A stretch of DNA of 64,000 bases, taken from positions 186,001 through 250,000 of the forward strand of contig NC_082424.1 of assembly GCF_004011695.2 (NCBI RefSeq). The letters are read 5' to 3'. The stretch is from Ascochyta rabiei. Taxonomy: Eukaryota > Ascomycota > Dothideomycetes > Pleosporales > Didymellaceae. Each line of letters begins with the position of its first letter. Positions within the stretch are counted from its first letter, which is position 1. Both the position numbers and the translations under genes were made by a program. Below are positions 1 through 12,159 of the stretch, one piece after another. Below the pieces are notes generated by a model. That model was not told where the DNA came from and did not search any database. It saw only the letters and a program-made list of their open reading frames with translations.

Positions 1-3000
1 CTTGGTGGCGTAAGGGCTCTGGTACGTACCATTGGCAATGCTCTAGCTGGCTGCACACTCTTACACCTACAATAGGAGCTGGAGTTAAAAACATCTTGTA
101 TAGATTGACTGGCATGCGTATGCAAGCTGAAGCAGGATATTAAGCAAGGATTAGCTGCTACTTATTCCCTATCTCACAATGGTTACATCGACTTAGCACG
201 ACAGTGTGAGAGCACAGGAGGAATTGCATGTCTCTACCATCAAATTTGAGCAACTTGTTGTTGCTTAGCAGTAGAAATAAAGTAAGGGCGAACGTCGAAC
301 AACGGACTGGGGCCATCTGCGAGCAATCTGTTGAGACCGCGTTACGCGCAACTACTGTGGTGGCTGTTTTGGAGAATGCAGATTGCGTCTCACTGAACTG
401 GATAAGTAAGTGTGCATTTGGCGGCTAGGGCACTACATGAATATGCGATCGGCAATTCCAGCGCGCCCCCCCCCCCCCCCCCCTGCTACTGGCTGATGCT
501 TAACTGACTTATAAGCAAGAAAATCGATATATAAACGCAGGTCCAGATACAAGTTCATTCTCTAGTCTACCCAAGGTCATGACTTAATTACAACAGTTTT
601 AGGACGTCTGTGAAGATGAACGCTGGCTTTATGTCTGTAAACTATTTCTGTGGTATCTACAACCTAAAGATGTGCTACCTCCTTCAGCTAACACTAAAAA
701 CTGGACGCCATTCTGGGTTTGAAAATCATCGCTCCATGGGCTGGAAACACTAGCAGAGCAATTGCGACATCTTAAACCGGACGAGGTTGACAGAGAGTGT
801 TTTAAAATAACGGAAATCATAATGTTAGCAATGAAAAACCTTGTGGTAGGATCTGATTCTGAAGTGCTTGTATCGATACTTGCTGACAAAGGTCTCTAGA
901 TTGAGTTGCTTAAGCCTAATGAAAGCAGGTGTTAACCCTGTGCACGCGCTGTTAATCCGCATTCTTTGACTAGTATTACTGGCTGCGCCATACAACTTTC
1001 CTACGAACATTTCTAGTTGTTGCTGCAATGGGTCTGTGACCAGCAATCAGCATTCCCGCAATCACCCACAGATGAGCTTGTGAAACATCTTTAGCTGGGT
1101 ATGACCGTGTGTGTGGCATCTGGTCAGGAGCTGAGATCTTGTCTCTGGGACGAACGGTACGGTGCTGAGCTACTTTTTTGCAATAGAAGCTGATCTATAC
1201 AGCCTCAGAACCGTGCTACAGATGTACAGCCTTAACAAGCTCTTAAAGAGCCCTAGCCGTGTACATCAGACAGCGGTCAATTGAAGCTTTAATTTTGGGA
1301 AAGGAGGTATTGAATCTAAGCACATAATCTGAGAATGCTGTGAATATCCCGCTTGCTAATTGTCTGAGACGTGCACTGTGCCCTGCATACTGCGCCCCGC
1401 ACATAGCGTGAACATTAGGGTGTATAGTTGTATAAACAAGGGTCCCTAGTAGAGAAATCAAGGAATTGCTGGGATGACTGTCACAAAGCATGGACACGCC
1501 ATGTCTGACCTAGGTACACCTAATCAATTCTGGACAATAGCCGCCTAGAGAGTGATGCGTATGCGGCTTTTACCCCTAATATTGCTAAAGCTAAGCAGTA
1601 CTGCAGAGTGGTGCTAGCGGTGTCTTACCCTAAGATATTAAGCTCTGTGGCTTTGGAAAGGCCGCAATGCACAGGGAAGCTTGGATTGAAACAACATTTA
1701 AGGCAGCTTTCGCCGGCTTGTGGTGATTTTCGTCGAATTCAAGATCTGCAAATTCTGACACGCAAGCACAACATCGCTCCAGGCGCAATCGCTTTCCCTA
1801 TTTCTGGCTTGATCTAGCAGTTCTGATCTATGTGCAGCAAAAGATGTTGTACCTCCTTGGGTTTACCATGCACCTGGCGGGTGTTGATCTACTATTGTGC
1901 AGTAGACGTCTTACACTCAGGTGGCCTAAGCGTTAGCTCACTACTTGAAACTAATAGGACAGCTGCGTTTAGCGTAGAAGTGGGGACATAGCGGCGCAGC
2001 TGTTGTTCTTACTGGAAGATGGCTTGAGCGCGAAACGCGCTTTGCTTGCTTTTAGTAAATTGAGCGATTTCTTTGTTTTTTGCAACTCCCTCGCTTTTAT
2101 CGCTATCTTGCCAAGATGTCGTCCTACTTAGAACACCCTGAACCTTGCACATCAGATCAAGTTGATGAATCTTAGTGTTGATGCTAAGGAGGCTTATTGG
2201 AGCTGCATTAACCCGGACCAGCTTCCTGTTCTGAAAAGAGGCGAAAGGCGCAATTGCATGGCTAAGATGATTTTGATTGATCAGATATCATACGGTCATC
2301 AGAAGTTATAAAGTCACTGTTGATCTGCGAAGCACCTGCTAACCCCTCTTTTTGCTGGGTAAATGCGGCGCGGTACTTGTTTCACGCATGCTGCACACAC
2401 CACCAAGCAAGTTAGGCTATTGAAGTTTAATCGATAAGCTAAGAATTGAAATTGTAACTGCGATAAGCGTGATGTAGAAAAAGGTGTCTACATTACTATT
2501 GTTTGGTACTGACTTGATCATCTGGAGGACGGATTGTTCGTTCCACATGTTGCCCCAGTGGTGGCTTACGGATGAAGCAAATGCAGAGTACATAGCGTCC
2601 GTCAATTAATAACCGCTGACCCTGTCCCTTAGCGCATTGACTTTACACAAGATGCTGAGATAATGCAATGCATGTTATATTGAGGCGCTTATCTACCTGC
2701 TACTTGTTGTTTTAATCTATATCTGTCTTAAAACGGCATGCATAATGGCTCTCTGCACCTTGCATTGTCCAAGACGTGCTTTCCTCCAGGTGCTAATCCA
2801 CAGCCTTATCTTGCTATAGATAAGTGGCAAGGATCTCCTACTGCCGCTAAGGAGGACCGTTTTTACTAACCTCTGCGATTGTAACACAACCAAAGGTAAG
2901 GCATTTGAATTAACAAATGCATCCTGACATTCTGACTTTGCTGAAGATGACATTACTGAACAAGAAGCTGAGTCTTCTTTGGGACTGCATAAGACCTGGA

Positions 3001-3940
3001 GCATTAAAGCTCCAGGATCTTGTATCAGAGCTCGATCAGACCCCTGCAGAGTGCACTTTTGAGCGAATTGTTTTGATACCTTTGGAAAAGCAAACACTTC
3101 TGCATCTTATCTTCTGCCGCCCTGGTGAGAAAGGGTGTGAATTGAGTTATATAATCGCCTTGCTTAAAAGTGTTAATGGTTATCTGGGCGGCAGTTGAGA
3201 ATCTTACGGTAAAGGTTCAGTGTTGCGGGAGATAATTAGCTCCCTGAGATTTATTGGCCTGGAAGACAATAGTGGTGGCGAAAGATACATCTGCTTGGGA
3301 GACAACTTCGATATTAAGGAGATAACTGGTTCCCTGAGATACATTGGCTTGGAAGAGGATGCTGATAGCAAGGAGCTATACCTGATGTGGTGTAGTGAAG
3401 ACTCTGCTAGTGTTAAATAACAGCGATGCTGATTTGGCAAAAAGACTAACTCTGATTAATACGTCAAAATTGCCTAGGCCATAAGATATTGCATTTGAGA
3501 GTCTCCTCACTCGTATGAAGTATGCTGATTGGAACTATTGGTTCTGTACCCAACTACTCTTCTTATTTTACGATAGCGCTTGAATTCAAGATCTGTTTGT
3601 TTGAATTTGTCCTATTGCTAATATACGCTATCAAAAGCTTATTAAACTAGTTGAGCCCACTAATAGCGTAAGATTATGTGGTATCAAACTGCTTTACAAG
3701 ATTTGAGGTGTTATTCCTTAGGTTATGATGGCGATTGATTGATTGCGCGGCACGTAGTTAAACACCCATACAAGCTGCTCTCTTGAAAGAGGTAAAAGCA
3801 AGGCTCTGGAAAGCATTAATCTTGTACACGTAAGCTTCACTATTCTCTTTTTGTTTCGCCTACCTGCTTTGCCCTTCTAACCCTCTTCTTGGAGGATGAA
3901 CTGACCTTGATCACCAGAACTTTTTGAGGGCTTCTTCTAC
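1..3940. other. decayed DNA, no gene recognised
   Basis: This stretch shows long partly readable frames on the plus strand (for example around 1,530-1,815 and 2,100-2,890) broken mainly by TAA and TAG, the pattern seen in the recognisable pseudogenes further right. I could not match any of it to a family. An open 66-codon stretch at 3,220-3,420 carries an imperfect internal repeat (REIISSLRFIGLEDN and KEITGSLRYIGLEED). A short C-terminal hydrophobic segment is readable on the minus strand at 2,417-2,605. It is probably cargo of the same large element, but that rests on position and mutation pattern only. Confidence 0.4.
466..483. repeat. poly-C run (18 C)
   Basis: An uninterrupted run of 18 cytosines in otherwise AT-rich decayed sequence. 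Homopolymers of this length are often miscounted in assemblies, so the exact length is uncertain. Confidence 0.9.
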
Positions 3941-3945
3941 GTATC

Positions 3946-4435
3946 ATGGCATCCCACCAAAGGTTACTACAGAATCTCGTTTCTAAAATGCTAAGAGATA
4001 CCGAAAACGTTCCTAAGCCGGTTGTACCTGATTCCAGGCGGCAGCAATGCTGCCATCCTGATCTGTAGGCGCTGCTAAGAAAATATAGACTTGTAGATGC
4101 CAATGACTTTAAGCAGGATTATTAACAACTCAGGACGATATGTTAATAGACTGCAATTTTCTGGCGCTCAGCCAGCATCCTACGATGATCTGAAGTCAGA
4201 TTTAGTTAGGAGAGCTAAGAGTGTCTCAAACACCAAGCCTCTGAAATCTCTGAATGATGGCGCATCTTATACGAAAACAAAGCGCAAGTCTCCTAGTACA
4301 CAATGCGAGGCTATGGTCCCCTTAACAACCTATGGAAACCGCAATATCTGCAGCTTATCTAAAAGGAAATTCTACAGACGTCTCTACGACCAGGCTCTTG
4401 ACTTGATTAGGAAAGCGGTTAGAAGGGTTTGCTGA
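3946..4435 (+). pseudogene. unassigned decayed ORF, plus strand
   Basis: Two overlapping frames look protein-like here. One is open for 112 codons (4,097-4,435) and encodes a basic, Ser/Arg/Lys-rich segment. The other starts at an ATG at 3,946 and is readable only through TAG, TAA and two TGA codons. I cannot decide which frame was the gene and recognise no domain in either. Confidence 0.25.
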
Positions 4436-4538
4436 TTATCAGAGTCTGTGACGGCATATTGTCTTAAGGATAAAACAAGCTTCTTTCTTCTAAAGTAAAT
4501 CTATCTATTGTTCTCTTTGTGATTACACATTACAGAAC

Positions 4539-4805
4539 TTACTTTTGCGGTTGCTGCGCTTTAAGGTGCTGCAGTAAGCTGTATTGTTCCATCTTAAGCT
4601 TCTTGAGCTTTTCCTTTGCTCTCTGAATATTATCTATTAGATCTTGGAGCAAGATTGTATGTTCCAGCATTGTGGTTTGCGATGTTTCTGATAGCGACAT
4701 GGCTTTAGGGCCTAAGGGTATTTCTTTAGGTAATGTTGAAGTTGATGTTAAGGCCTGAGAACCCTTAATAGCCGTAGATTGCGTAGAGTCTACTGGAGAG
4801 GGCAA
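4539..4805 (-). pseudogene. small Gln/Lys-rich coiled-coil ORF
   Basis: An open frame of 88 codons on the minus strand. The N-terminal half is Ser/Thr-rich. The C-terminal half has heptad-like spacing of Leu/Ile with Lys, Glu and Gln (LLQDLIDNIQRAKEKLKKL), which suggests a coiled coil. Comparable small Gln-rich helical ORFs lie at 9,216-9,452 and 34,137-34,301, also on the minus strand, but I could not show that the three are homologous. It may be an exon of a larger broken gene. Confidence 0.3.
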
Positions 4806-6029
4806 TCTTAGAGGCAGTAATGGAGGCTTATGCGTACTGGTTGTATTGTATGCTCCTTAGCCTCAGCCTATAACTAATTTGGCTTCAGGCTTTCTAATAA
4901 ATCTGTGTTAGTAGCTGAATTCTCTCCGTGTTGTAGAATTGTACTTTAAATTCGCTTTTTGGAATTGACGGCATATTCTGCCCTGATGTGTGATGCCGCT
5001 CTTGTATGCACCAATTAAGTTTGCAACAAATCTGCAGTTTAACCTGCACTATTGGTGCATATAAGCCAATCCTATAAGTCTGTAAGGTGACACCACCTCT
5101 CTTTTGCAAGATTCTGGTCATTCTTAACAGGGGGCGGGTCGGCCCTACTTGGCGAACACTTGGCTATTGTATTGCGCCTTTGTTATCACATCTGCATGAA
5201 GCAATAAGCGCCTTTAACTATGACTGGCTATTCCCTGAGTTGGCCTCTGGCCTGGAGACGCTTTTTTAGTCCAGCGTAGGGAGAGGTGCCATTGTACTGT
5301 TCTAAAGCACCGCGCAAAACACACTACCCACTAATGTTTGGCGTTAGTTGGTTAATAAGAGGCCTATTATATATCTACACGTCACATTAGGTGCATACAT
5401 ATGCACAATTCTAGTCTTTTCACCCTGGTCTGGTCGCACTATGCATGTTGAGCTTGGACTTTAGCTTAATATTTGATTGTAATTGAGCTCTGCATATGGC
5501 ATGGGATAGGCGCTGCTGAAGCCCGTTGATGTTACCATCTGTCTCAAAATCCCTGTGGCTTGCTTGTTTAACACAGGCTTAATTAACATGACTAGGTAGT
5601 TTGCAAGCTTTATATGCAACCTCTACGCAACTCTGTGTTATGCGTCTAGGAAATCAGTTGCTAATTAATTGCAAGCGGAGAACTATCATCACACCTATAA
5701 CGCCTTAATCGTTACCTTATATCAGCGCGTTGATTGATAGGTGGTGCTGATCCCAACTACATCTAAGGTTACAGTTAGAAGATATCTCGTCAATTATTGC
5801 AAGGTCTAGACTGTTGCCTAACGCGAAGAGTGTCCCTTCTTGGCTTAGATCCCTTTAAGGCATGCTCTCTGTTTATACGTCATCTTATCTAAGACACAGA
5901 GATGTACCACAGAGGGACAGGAAAGGCGCTGGATATGCTTGGCTGTTAAGGGTCTGTGTATGCTGCATCTTCTCGCAGATCTAGAGCAGCTGAAGGGGGG
6001 TATGGTCTGTTGTTTCGCTGAATGATTGA
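4806..6029. other. no gene recognised
   Basis: Only short scattered open stretches on both strands, none with a recognisable motif. Composition matches the rest of the decayed block. Confidence 0.4.
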
Positions 6030-6850
6030 TATCAGATACTGATCAATCTTATCTCTGTTCTTAGTGCACCAATTACAACATGGCGCTTCCAGAGACGTCA
6101 GCGAGAAAATGTTGCGATATTGAAGGAAACATACATAGAATCTCAACCCTCAGCCCTACATCTTTTCCAGTTATCTAGTCTAACCTCAGAAGTTGATGCT
6201 GAACGCCCACGTTTTGATCTATTGTACAATGATCCCATCATCTATGCTTGTGAATGTGTCTATTTCTTCCAGCAGGAACCTTCTGTGCTTAATTGCCTAA
6301 GATCTAAGGCATTCCAACTGTTGAGACCTGGATTGATGCATGCAAACCATCTGCAGAAAAAATTCAAATCCAGGGTAGATAGCCGATGATATCTGTACAA
6401 CATATGGTTAAAATGGCGTGAAATAAGGTACGAAACGCATACTCTGTAGGACTGATTGATTTGCTTCGCCTTAAGATGCCTGGAATGCTTGCTACATAGT
6501 CACAAGCTGCTACTTCTTTATATGGCAGAGCTGCTAGAAGACTAAAGCTAAGACTGGAAGCTAGCAAGTAATATTGTGCACTGATGAAGAGGTTTTGCTT
6601 AAGCTTTTCACGCCATAAACTTCTTGATCCAGATTTAGCAAGGGGAATGGTGCTTGTGACCTGATCCATGACGGCGTTCCTGGATTTCTTCCTATTTCAC
6701 GGTAGGGGAGGTTTCAAACACTCCCCTGCTGATGCTGCTTGACGGCGCAAGATTTAGTTATTACTTTGTTGTTTGACCAAATTGCTAATTTGGTGCTCGA
6801 AGTTGAGGTGAAGTTTGATTAGAAGGAATCGTGAGCGCAATCTCTTGAGC
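6030..6850 (+). pseudogene. unassigned pseudogene, plus strand
   Basis: An open stretch (6,120-6,389) continues in the same frame to about 6,850 if TAA/TAG codons are read through, with few other interruptions. The predicted product is rich in Leu, Trp and aromatic residues (for example KAFQLLRPGLMHANHLQ and later SWISSYFTVGEVSNTP). I know no family that fits. The in-frame stop pattern (TAR at presumed Gln codons) supports a once-coding frame damaged by RIP. Confidence 0.3.
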
Positions 6851-6999
6851 TACATGCCTGAGGTATTCTTAATCTGCCGCACTAATGCGAGAATTGTGCT
6901 TAGAGAGCTGGGTTGATCTGAAGCAGGACTAGAAGCTGTCTCTGTATTCATTTTTGACAGATAGAGACAGTCTATGCCACATTGCAAGATCATCTGGAT

Positions 7000-8800
7000 T
7001 AGTCTGGTCTTTCTCCTTTCGCCTGGAAGCAATGGGTCAGCAAGAGCGGCGTTACACCAATTGATGATGTTAGAGGAAAGTGTCTGAGCGACCATTCCTG
7101 TCCTGTGCCAGCAGTAGGATTGCCTTTGTTGTCGCTATAATTGTACGATGTAAGATGCATGCCATCTATATTGTGACTGGCTATCTTTTGCTGGATCGCT
7201 AACATCTGATAGCCTTCTAAGAGCTTGCGAAGGAAATGCGACCTCATATTGGCACTGAAGCTGTGCACCAAGTTGGACCCAAAATACCCTTTGAGAGTAT
7301 AGCAGCAGCATAAGGCACATGAATCGCCATTAGGGTTGTTAGGTAGCTTGGATAATTTTAGCTTTTGATGTCTTAGTATAAGACTACAGAAACTTACCTT
7401 ATACATGCTTGCACTCTAGGGTCAACCATGTTGGCTTTTGGAACCAGTCGAACGAAAAGCGTTGGTCCAGCGTTCAGCAAGCTGATTAAGGATCCCAAAA
7501 GAGGTAATCGCACCACAATTAAGATCGATGACAGCCAACACCTAATGGTCGCGGCCTTTAGATAGAGACTGCTGGGCGAAGTTGACATGAAACAGCAGCA
7601 CAATTCCTTGACTTCCGGGCCTTGCGTCAGCTAGTACTTTAAGAGCTGTAGGGCTGTTGATATTAAGATTGAGAGAATCCGCTACATGGAATCCTTTGCG
7701 ATGGGCAATGAGTTGCAATAGTCTTATGAATATAGTATTATTGATCTGGTTACCAGATTGAAACTGCCCTAGGGTAGTCTAGAGTTGCTTTAAGTCTGCG
7801 CAGCTGAGCCAGGAAGGGGCCACACCTTGATCTACCGCGGCCTGAATGAGGCATTCCACGTCCTGGACATCATCCCTAAGCTTTTCAGGAATGCTTAAAA
7901 GAGGACTAAGCTTGGAGGATTCCTCGTCGTCGCTGATCTCAATAGCATGATCGGTGCTGGTGCGCCTACTTTGTTTTGTTCTCTTTTTCTTAACTGCATT
8001 TATGGGTATCTGAAAATTATTTAATTAAATTGCATTTGACCTGCAGCGATTACGACCCCTATAGCACCAGTTGTAAGCATTCAGACTACTTAAGGCATTA
8101 GAAAACTTGTAGTTGATCGCAATGGCAAAGTTTGCACTGGTGTTGATGACCTTATGGTAAGTCCGACCTGGCAGCGTGACCATCACCTTGCCAGGACGTT
8201 GAAGGACTAGGTCAAATTTAATAGCTCTATCTTGGAGCCAATGAGGACTGAGGATGATATGATAATGTTGCATAAATTGCAAGTAGTTTTTGCTACTAAA
8301 CTGCTCACGTACGCATTCTTTGAGCCTTGGATTTAAACTGCAATTACAACCTAATACTTCTCAGCTCCTGCTAAAAGCATGTTGGCTGATCCTGCAAGTC
8401 CGTCTTTAATGTGCATGGTTGTTGGTGTACCTTGGACGTAGCTCCTATACTAGTATGGACTATTGATCCCTGAGCAGGTCTGGTCGTTGGCTAGTGACAG
8501 GTCTAGGATCTAGGAGTCTCCCAATCTCCTGACCTGTTTTGGTATTGCTTGCGTGGGGCCTAATTGTGTGTGAAACACATGAGACACTATTATAAACTGA
8601 GTTGATGCATGCTTAAAACTTTTGTTCTGGGGAGTTTACTTTCTTGTACTTGTTAAGATCTGGCAATTGAAAATCTGCTCTAGCTCGATCGTTGCGGTAG
8701 ATGTGGTGGAACCCATCCACACTGTCTTGAAGGAAGAAGCATGTGCTATAGCTTTTGTTGCTGCAAGTCTTGTATTAAAGCATTTAAGCAAGATCTGCAT
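7000..8800 (-). pseudogene. JmjC-like + Ulp1-type (C48) cysteine protease gene, broken
   Basis: Read leftward, the first part (about 8,800-8,025) resembles a JmjC 2-oxoglutarate dioxygenase domain: QGTPTTMHIKDGLAGSANML near 8,400-8,450 (metal-site region; Lys sits where a metal-binding acidic residue is expected) and QRPGKVMVTLPG followed by YHKVINTSANFAIAINY near 8,100-8,200. A Lys/Arg-rich linker leads into a Ulp1/SUMO-protease-like domain: DH-stop-VLAVIDL near 7,540 (His motif, Trp lost to TAG) and PNGDSCALCC near 7,310-7,340 (catalytic Cys retained). A GTAAGT donor lies near 7,397. At least one frame change near 8,510 and several TAG/TGA codons destroy the frame. JmjC enzymes demethylate histones or hydroxylate proteins and Ulp1 enzymes cleave SUMO-type conjugates; whether this fusion did either is unknown. 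N-terminal material may extend to 9,125. Confidence 0.6.
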
Positions 8801-9215
8801 GATCCTAAGATATGGATGTAACTAAGACAAGATATCCGCGCTTATCAACAAGGTGACCCTGCAAAGCAAGACGTGCTTTTGTAATTGTTGATACTATGTT
8901 TAACCCTAGAGCTTCATGCGTACGATGATAACGTAGGGAAGGCGCATTGTGTGTTGGTCTTTTGTTGACTGGTTCTGCGCAAGTGTAATTGTGAACAGGA
9001 AGACTAGCCGGCGCATCGTTGATACTGCTGAGAGGAAGCTTGTGTTTTAAAATGTCTTGATTGGCTGGTGGACAAGTTGAGGAGATATCATCAGCCTGAC
9101 CTAAGGACGCGGCCAGTTCCGCCAAATGACTTTTCTTTACTCCTTTCTTGGGTTGAGTCTCCTCCAGAAGTTGATTTATGATACTGTTGAACCGCCTCCT
9201 TATGTCTTGAATTGT

Positions 9216-9452
9216 TTAATGAAGGTTAGCTAGAGAGCGTAAATGTACGCTTAACCCTTTTCTATAGAGAGTCTGTTGGCGCGCTTGTGGCTTCTTAAAT
9301 TTATTTGATTGAGCATGCCAAGCCTGTAGGTTCTCTTGTACTGCTTGAAGTAATGTTAATACCTTAGAAGTTTGGGAGAGCAACATTGCAATTATGGCAT
9401 CTGATCTCTGTATTGAAGACATTGTGCTCTGTCTGTAAAATAAATATGGCAA
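9216..9452 (-). pseudogene. small Gln-rich helical ORF
   Basis: An open frame of 78 codons encoding a helix-prone Ser/Gln/Leu-rich segment (MLLSQTSKVLTLLQAVQENL) with a basic tail. No family is recognised. It could be an exon of a larger decayed gene on the minus strand. About 580 bp of unassigned decayed sequence follows before the DUF7924-like gene. Confidence 0.25.
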
Positions 9453-10034
9453 TTGTGTCCCCTAGGGCGGAACCAACTTGTCAACTATCTTTGCTAGAAA
9501 CATAACGCTGATCAGTAAGATGATTATAATTATTAAGAGCCAATTGTTAGACGCATGGCGTTGCTGTGATTAAGCTTTGGTGATCTAAGGGCATGGATTA
9601 TGGGTCGCGCACGAAGTAACGCTGCAGTGTGGCTATTTATTCATCTACCTTAGGTAGTCTGTGCGTTTCTCGGCACGCTAAGACCTGCGCCCAACCTTGC
9701 CCTACCACCCCTAGCCGCCTATGCACCTACAACCCCAATCCTCCGCTTCTTATGCTATACGCCTTACTTCATCGCAGTACGCGCAGATAAGAATGCCTGC
9801 ACCCCACACAGCAGCCAGTACAATAGCCATTAACTGTTCAGCAGTAGCATTAAAGAAGAGGAAACATAGCACAGAATTAACAGGTATGTGTAGCTGTCTG
9901 ATGGTGTATGACTCTGACCAGAACTGCCAGAACCTTCGCAACACATCTGCTGTGTGAAGCCAGATAGCTACGGCACGTATTTAAACAAACTGAACAGGCT
10001 GGTACATTGTTATACCGCTGTGATGCTATAAGCT

Positions 10035-11383
10035 AACTTATTAGTGCAGAAGCAACCCTGTAAAGCGCAACGCCCATTGACAACAAGTTCTTCTAAGCCA
10101 GCAGCAAAAAGACTGTGTCTTCCAGATAACTGTGCACTGTATACCAGTTACGCTATTGACCACTAGCAGCGATTGGGATCCTGGCCTGACGAGTACTTCC
10201 AGCCTGACGCTATGTCTAGTATCTTTGCACAACCGCTGCTGAGACGCAAACAATCAGAAGCAGGATCGTTGGTATCCACAACTACACTGAGCCCTTTGCA
10301 CACTAGAGAAGAGAAATCAGCAGCTTATACATCTAACAAATATAATGCACTCTTTAAATTAAAAGATGTTATAACGGGTACGCCTACAGGGCAAATCACA
10401 CCAGAAAGTAAGCGGTGGTGCGAGACCTTAATGAAGACAGAGACGAGTGTTCGTCATGGTTTAATCTTTCAGGACAGCTCCTTTAATAGGCTTTACGACA
10501 AGCTCAAAGGCGCAAATGAAGCGAGGATTGTCTAAGATATCGCACGCCTGATTGTGCCTTCTGCTGAAACTTTCTACACCTTAGGCAATGACGATTTGGC
10601 TTACCTGGTTGAGAGTGTTAACAAAGGCTGGGACAATGCTGTACTGCTGGTTGGACCTTGCCCTTAACCTGATTATTTGGTTAGATTTCACCGTAAGGCT
10701 TTCTTAAAGGACTAGAACAAACAACTTGCGCCCTATGTTGGCACGTAGCCTTCTAGCTAGTTATTATACTTTATGGGCACTTGGTATATGCACTTCCTAT
10801 TTCTTACAAGCAAGGTCAAGTCTGGCTCTGGTGGCCTGGAAGTTGCTGATTGTTAGAATGCTTACAGCATGACTCTTGCTGTACAGGCTGTGGTTAATCT
10901 ATACCGCACAGTTAATCGCGTTAAAGAGATTGACAGGGAGATACTTGCATTCTCTGTCTCCTATAACAGCAAGTACGTACGCATCTATGGCCACTTTCCT
11001 GTTATAGATAGCGACAAGGTTGATTACTGCCGCCACTCTATTGATAGCTACGATCTGACAGCCAGTGAAGGCGAGAAGAGATGGACTGCATACAAATTTG
11101 TGGCCAATGTATACAATCTATAGGCTCTAAGGCACCTTTAGCGCCTGCAATTGGCTATTAATGATCTTTCCCACGAAAAGGACTGTGGATCTGTAAGGGA
11201 AACCCGGGAAACAGTGCAATCGCAGGGGTCTTCTACTTAAGTTGTGTCTTCTACTTAAGCGGGGTCTTCAATTGCCCCAGTTGAACCAATTGGGGATATT
11301 GACGGTGACGTGGAAGCGTTGCCACTAACGCTAGGCACGTCGTTCAGTGAGCAAGCCCCTTTAAAGAGGCGGAAGAATTAGAT
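10035..11383 (+). pseudogene. DUF7924-like (PD-(D/E)XK-like) fungal protein, broken
   Basis: A single plus-strand frame runs from about 10,035 to a stop at about 11,383, interrupted by TAG/TAA/TGA codons. The N-terminal third is Ser/Lys-rich and probably disordered. The conserved core lies at about 10,610-11,140: NKGWDNAVLLVG, then FLTSKVKSGSGGLEVADC, NAYSMTLAVQAVVNLYR, EILAFSVSYNSKYVRIYGH and YDLTASEGEKRWTAYKF. This order matches, from memory, fungal proteins annotated DUF7924. The Lys-containing strand followed by a conserved helix is reminiscent of a restriction-endonuclease-like fold. It ends in a basic PLKRRKN tail. Several stops sit at presumed Gln positions, as expected for CAR-to-TAR RIP changes. 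Family assignment is moderately sure; function is unknown. Confidence 0.6.
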
Positions 11384-12159
11384 TAATCTTTGCTAGTGTC
11401 CTTTGAGCTTACTGCCTTACATTATTTCACATTCTTACTGTGCAGCCTAAGTAACATGCTTACAATCAATTTGTCTGTAGCTTTAAACATTTGTCTAGTA
11501 TTCTTGCTAAAGTGTCTGGTGTCCTGTGCAGTAACTAGCCTAATATAATCATGCGCCTCTGCTTTGTTGTTGCCAGACAACGCCTAAGCAATAGACCGCA
11601 ACAATCCTTAGCTGCAAGACTTTAGCTATCTTTAGACATACCCTCCTGTTGACTTCTTGCGTGACGATGTGCTTAGAGGAGTTAAGGTGTGGGGCTGAAA
11701 TCTCAACACCTGACCGTACAACACGGCAATTCCGTGTGGCTTCTGCCACCAACAGCTGTGCCTTAATTAACATTACTTAACATTAGGCTGTGCACATTAA
11801 TAGGTTGTTAGATTGTTGCTGCGCGGCCCTTCTCTTGGAGGCTAGTACTTGAAGGATTACCTAAAGCCTAGGAAACAGAAGACATCTTTTAGGGCGGGTA
11901 GGAAGTTACGTCTTCCCACATGCGTGATTTGGTTGGTTGGCCCTCTAGGTAAGCTAACACATGTGAGGCGGTTAACTACACAGCACTTCTCAATAGGGCG
12001 ATGTGGATTAAGTTGTCTTATCTGTTGTATTTATTGCTCTGTGGTCCAAAATGTTATATCAGTTTTCATTCTTTATTGGTAAGTATTAAATCTATCTAAA
12101 TTATGTATCGTCTGGCTATATATTAATCTCTCTAGTTCTCCTGTTAGGTAAGATGCCTA
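11384..12159. other. no gene recognised
   Basis: Decayed sequence with short open stretches on both strands (74 codons minus at 11,549-11,773; 77 codons plus at 11,849-12,082). No motif is recognised. Confidence 0.35.

Noticed and set aside
7000..8000. Endogenous large DNA virus or Maverick/Polinton, suggested by the Ulp1-type protease, ankyrin repeats and small membrane ORFs
   Set aside because: No DNA polymerase B, capsid, packaging ATPase or retroviral-type integrase was found in the block. The recognised neighbours fit a Starship instead.
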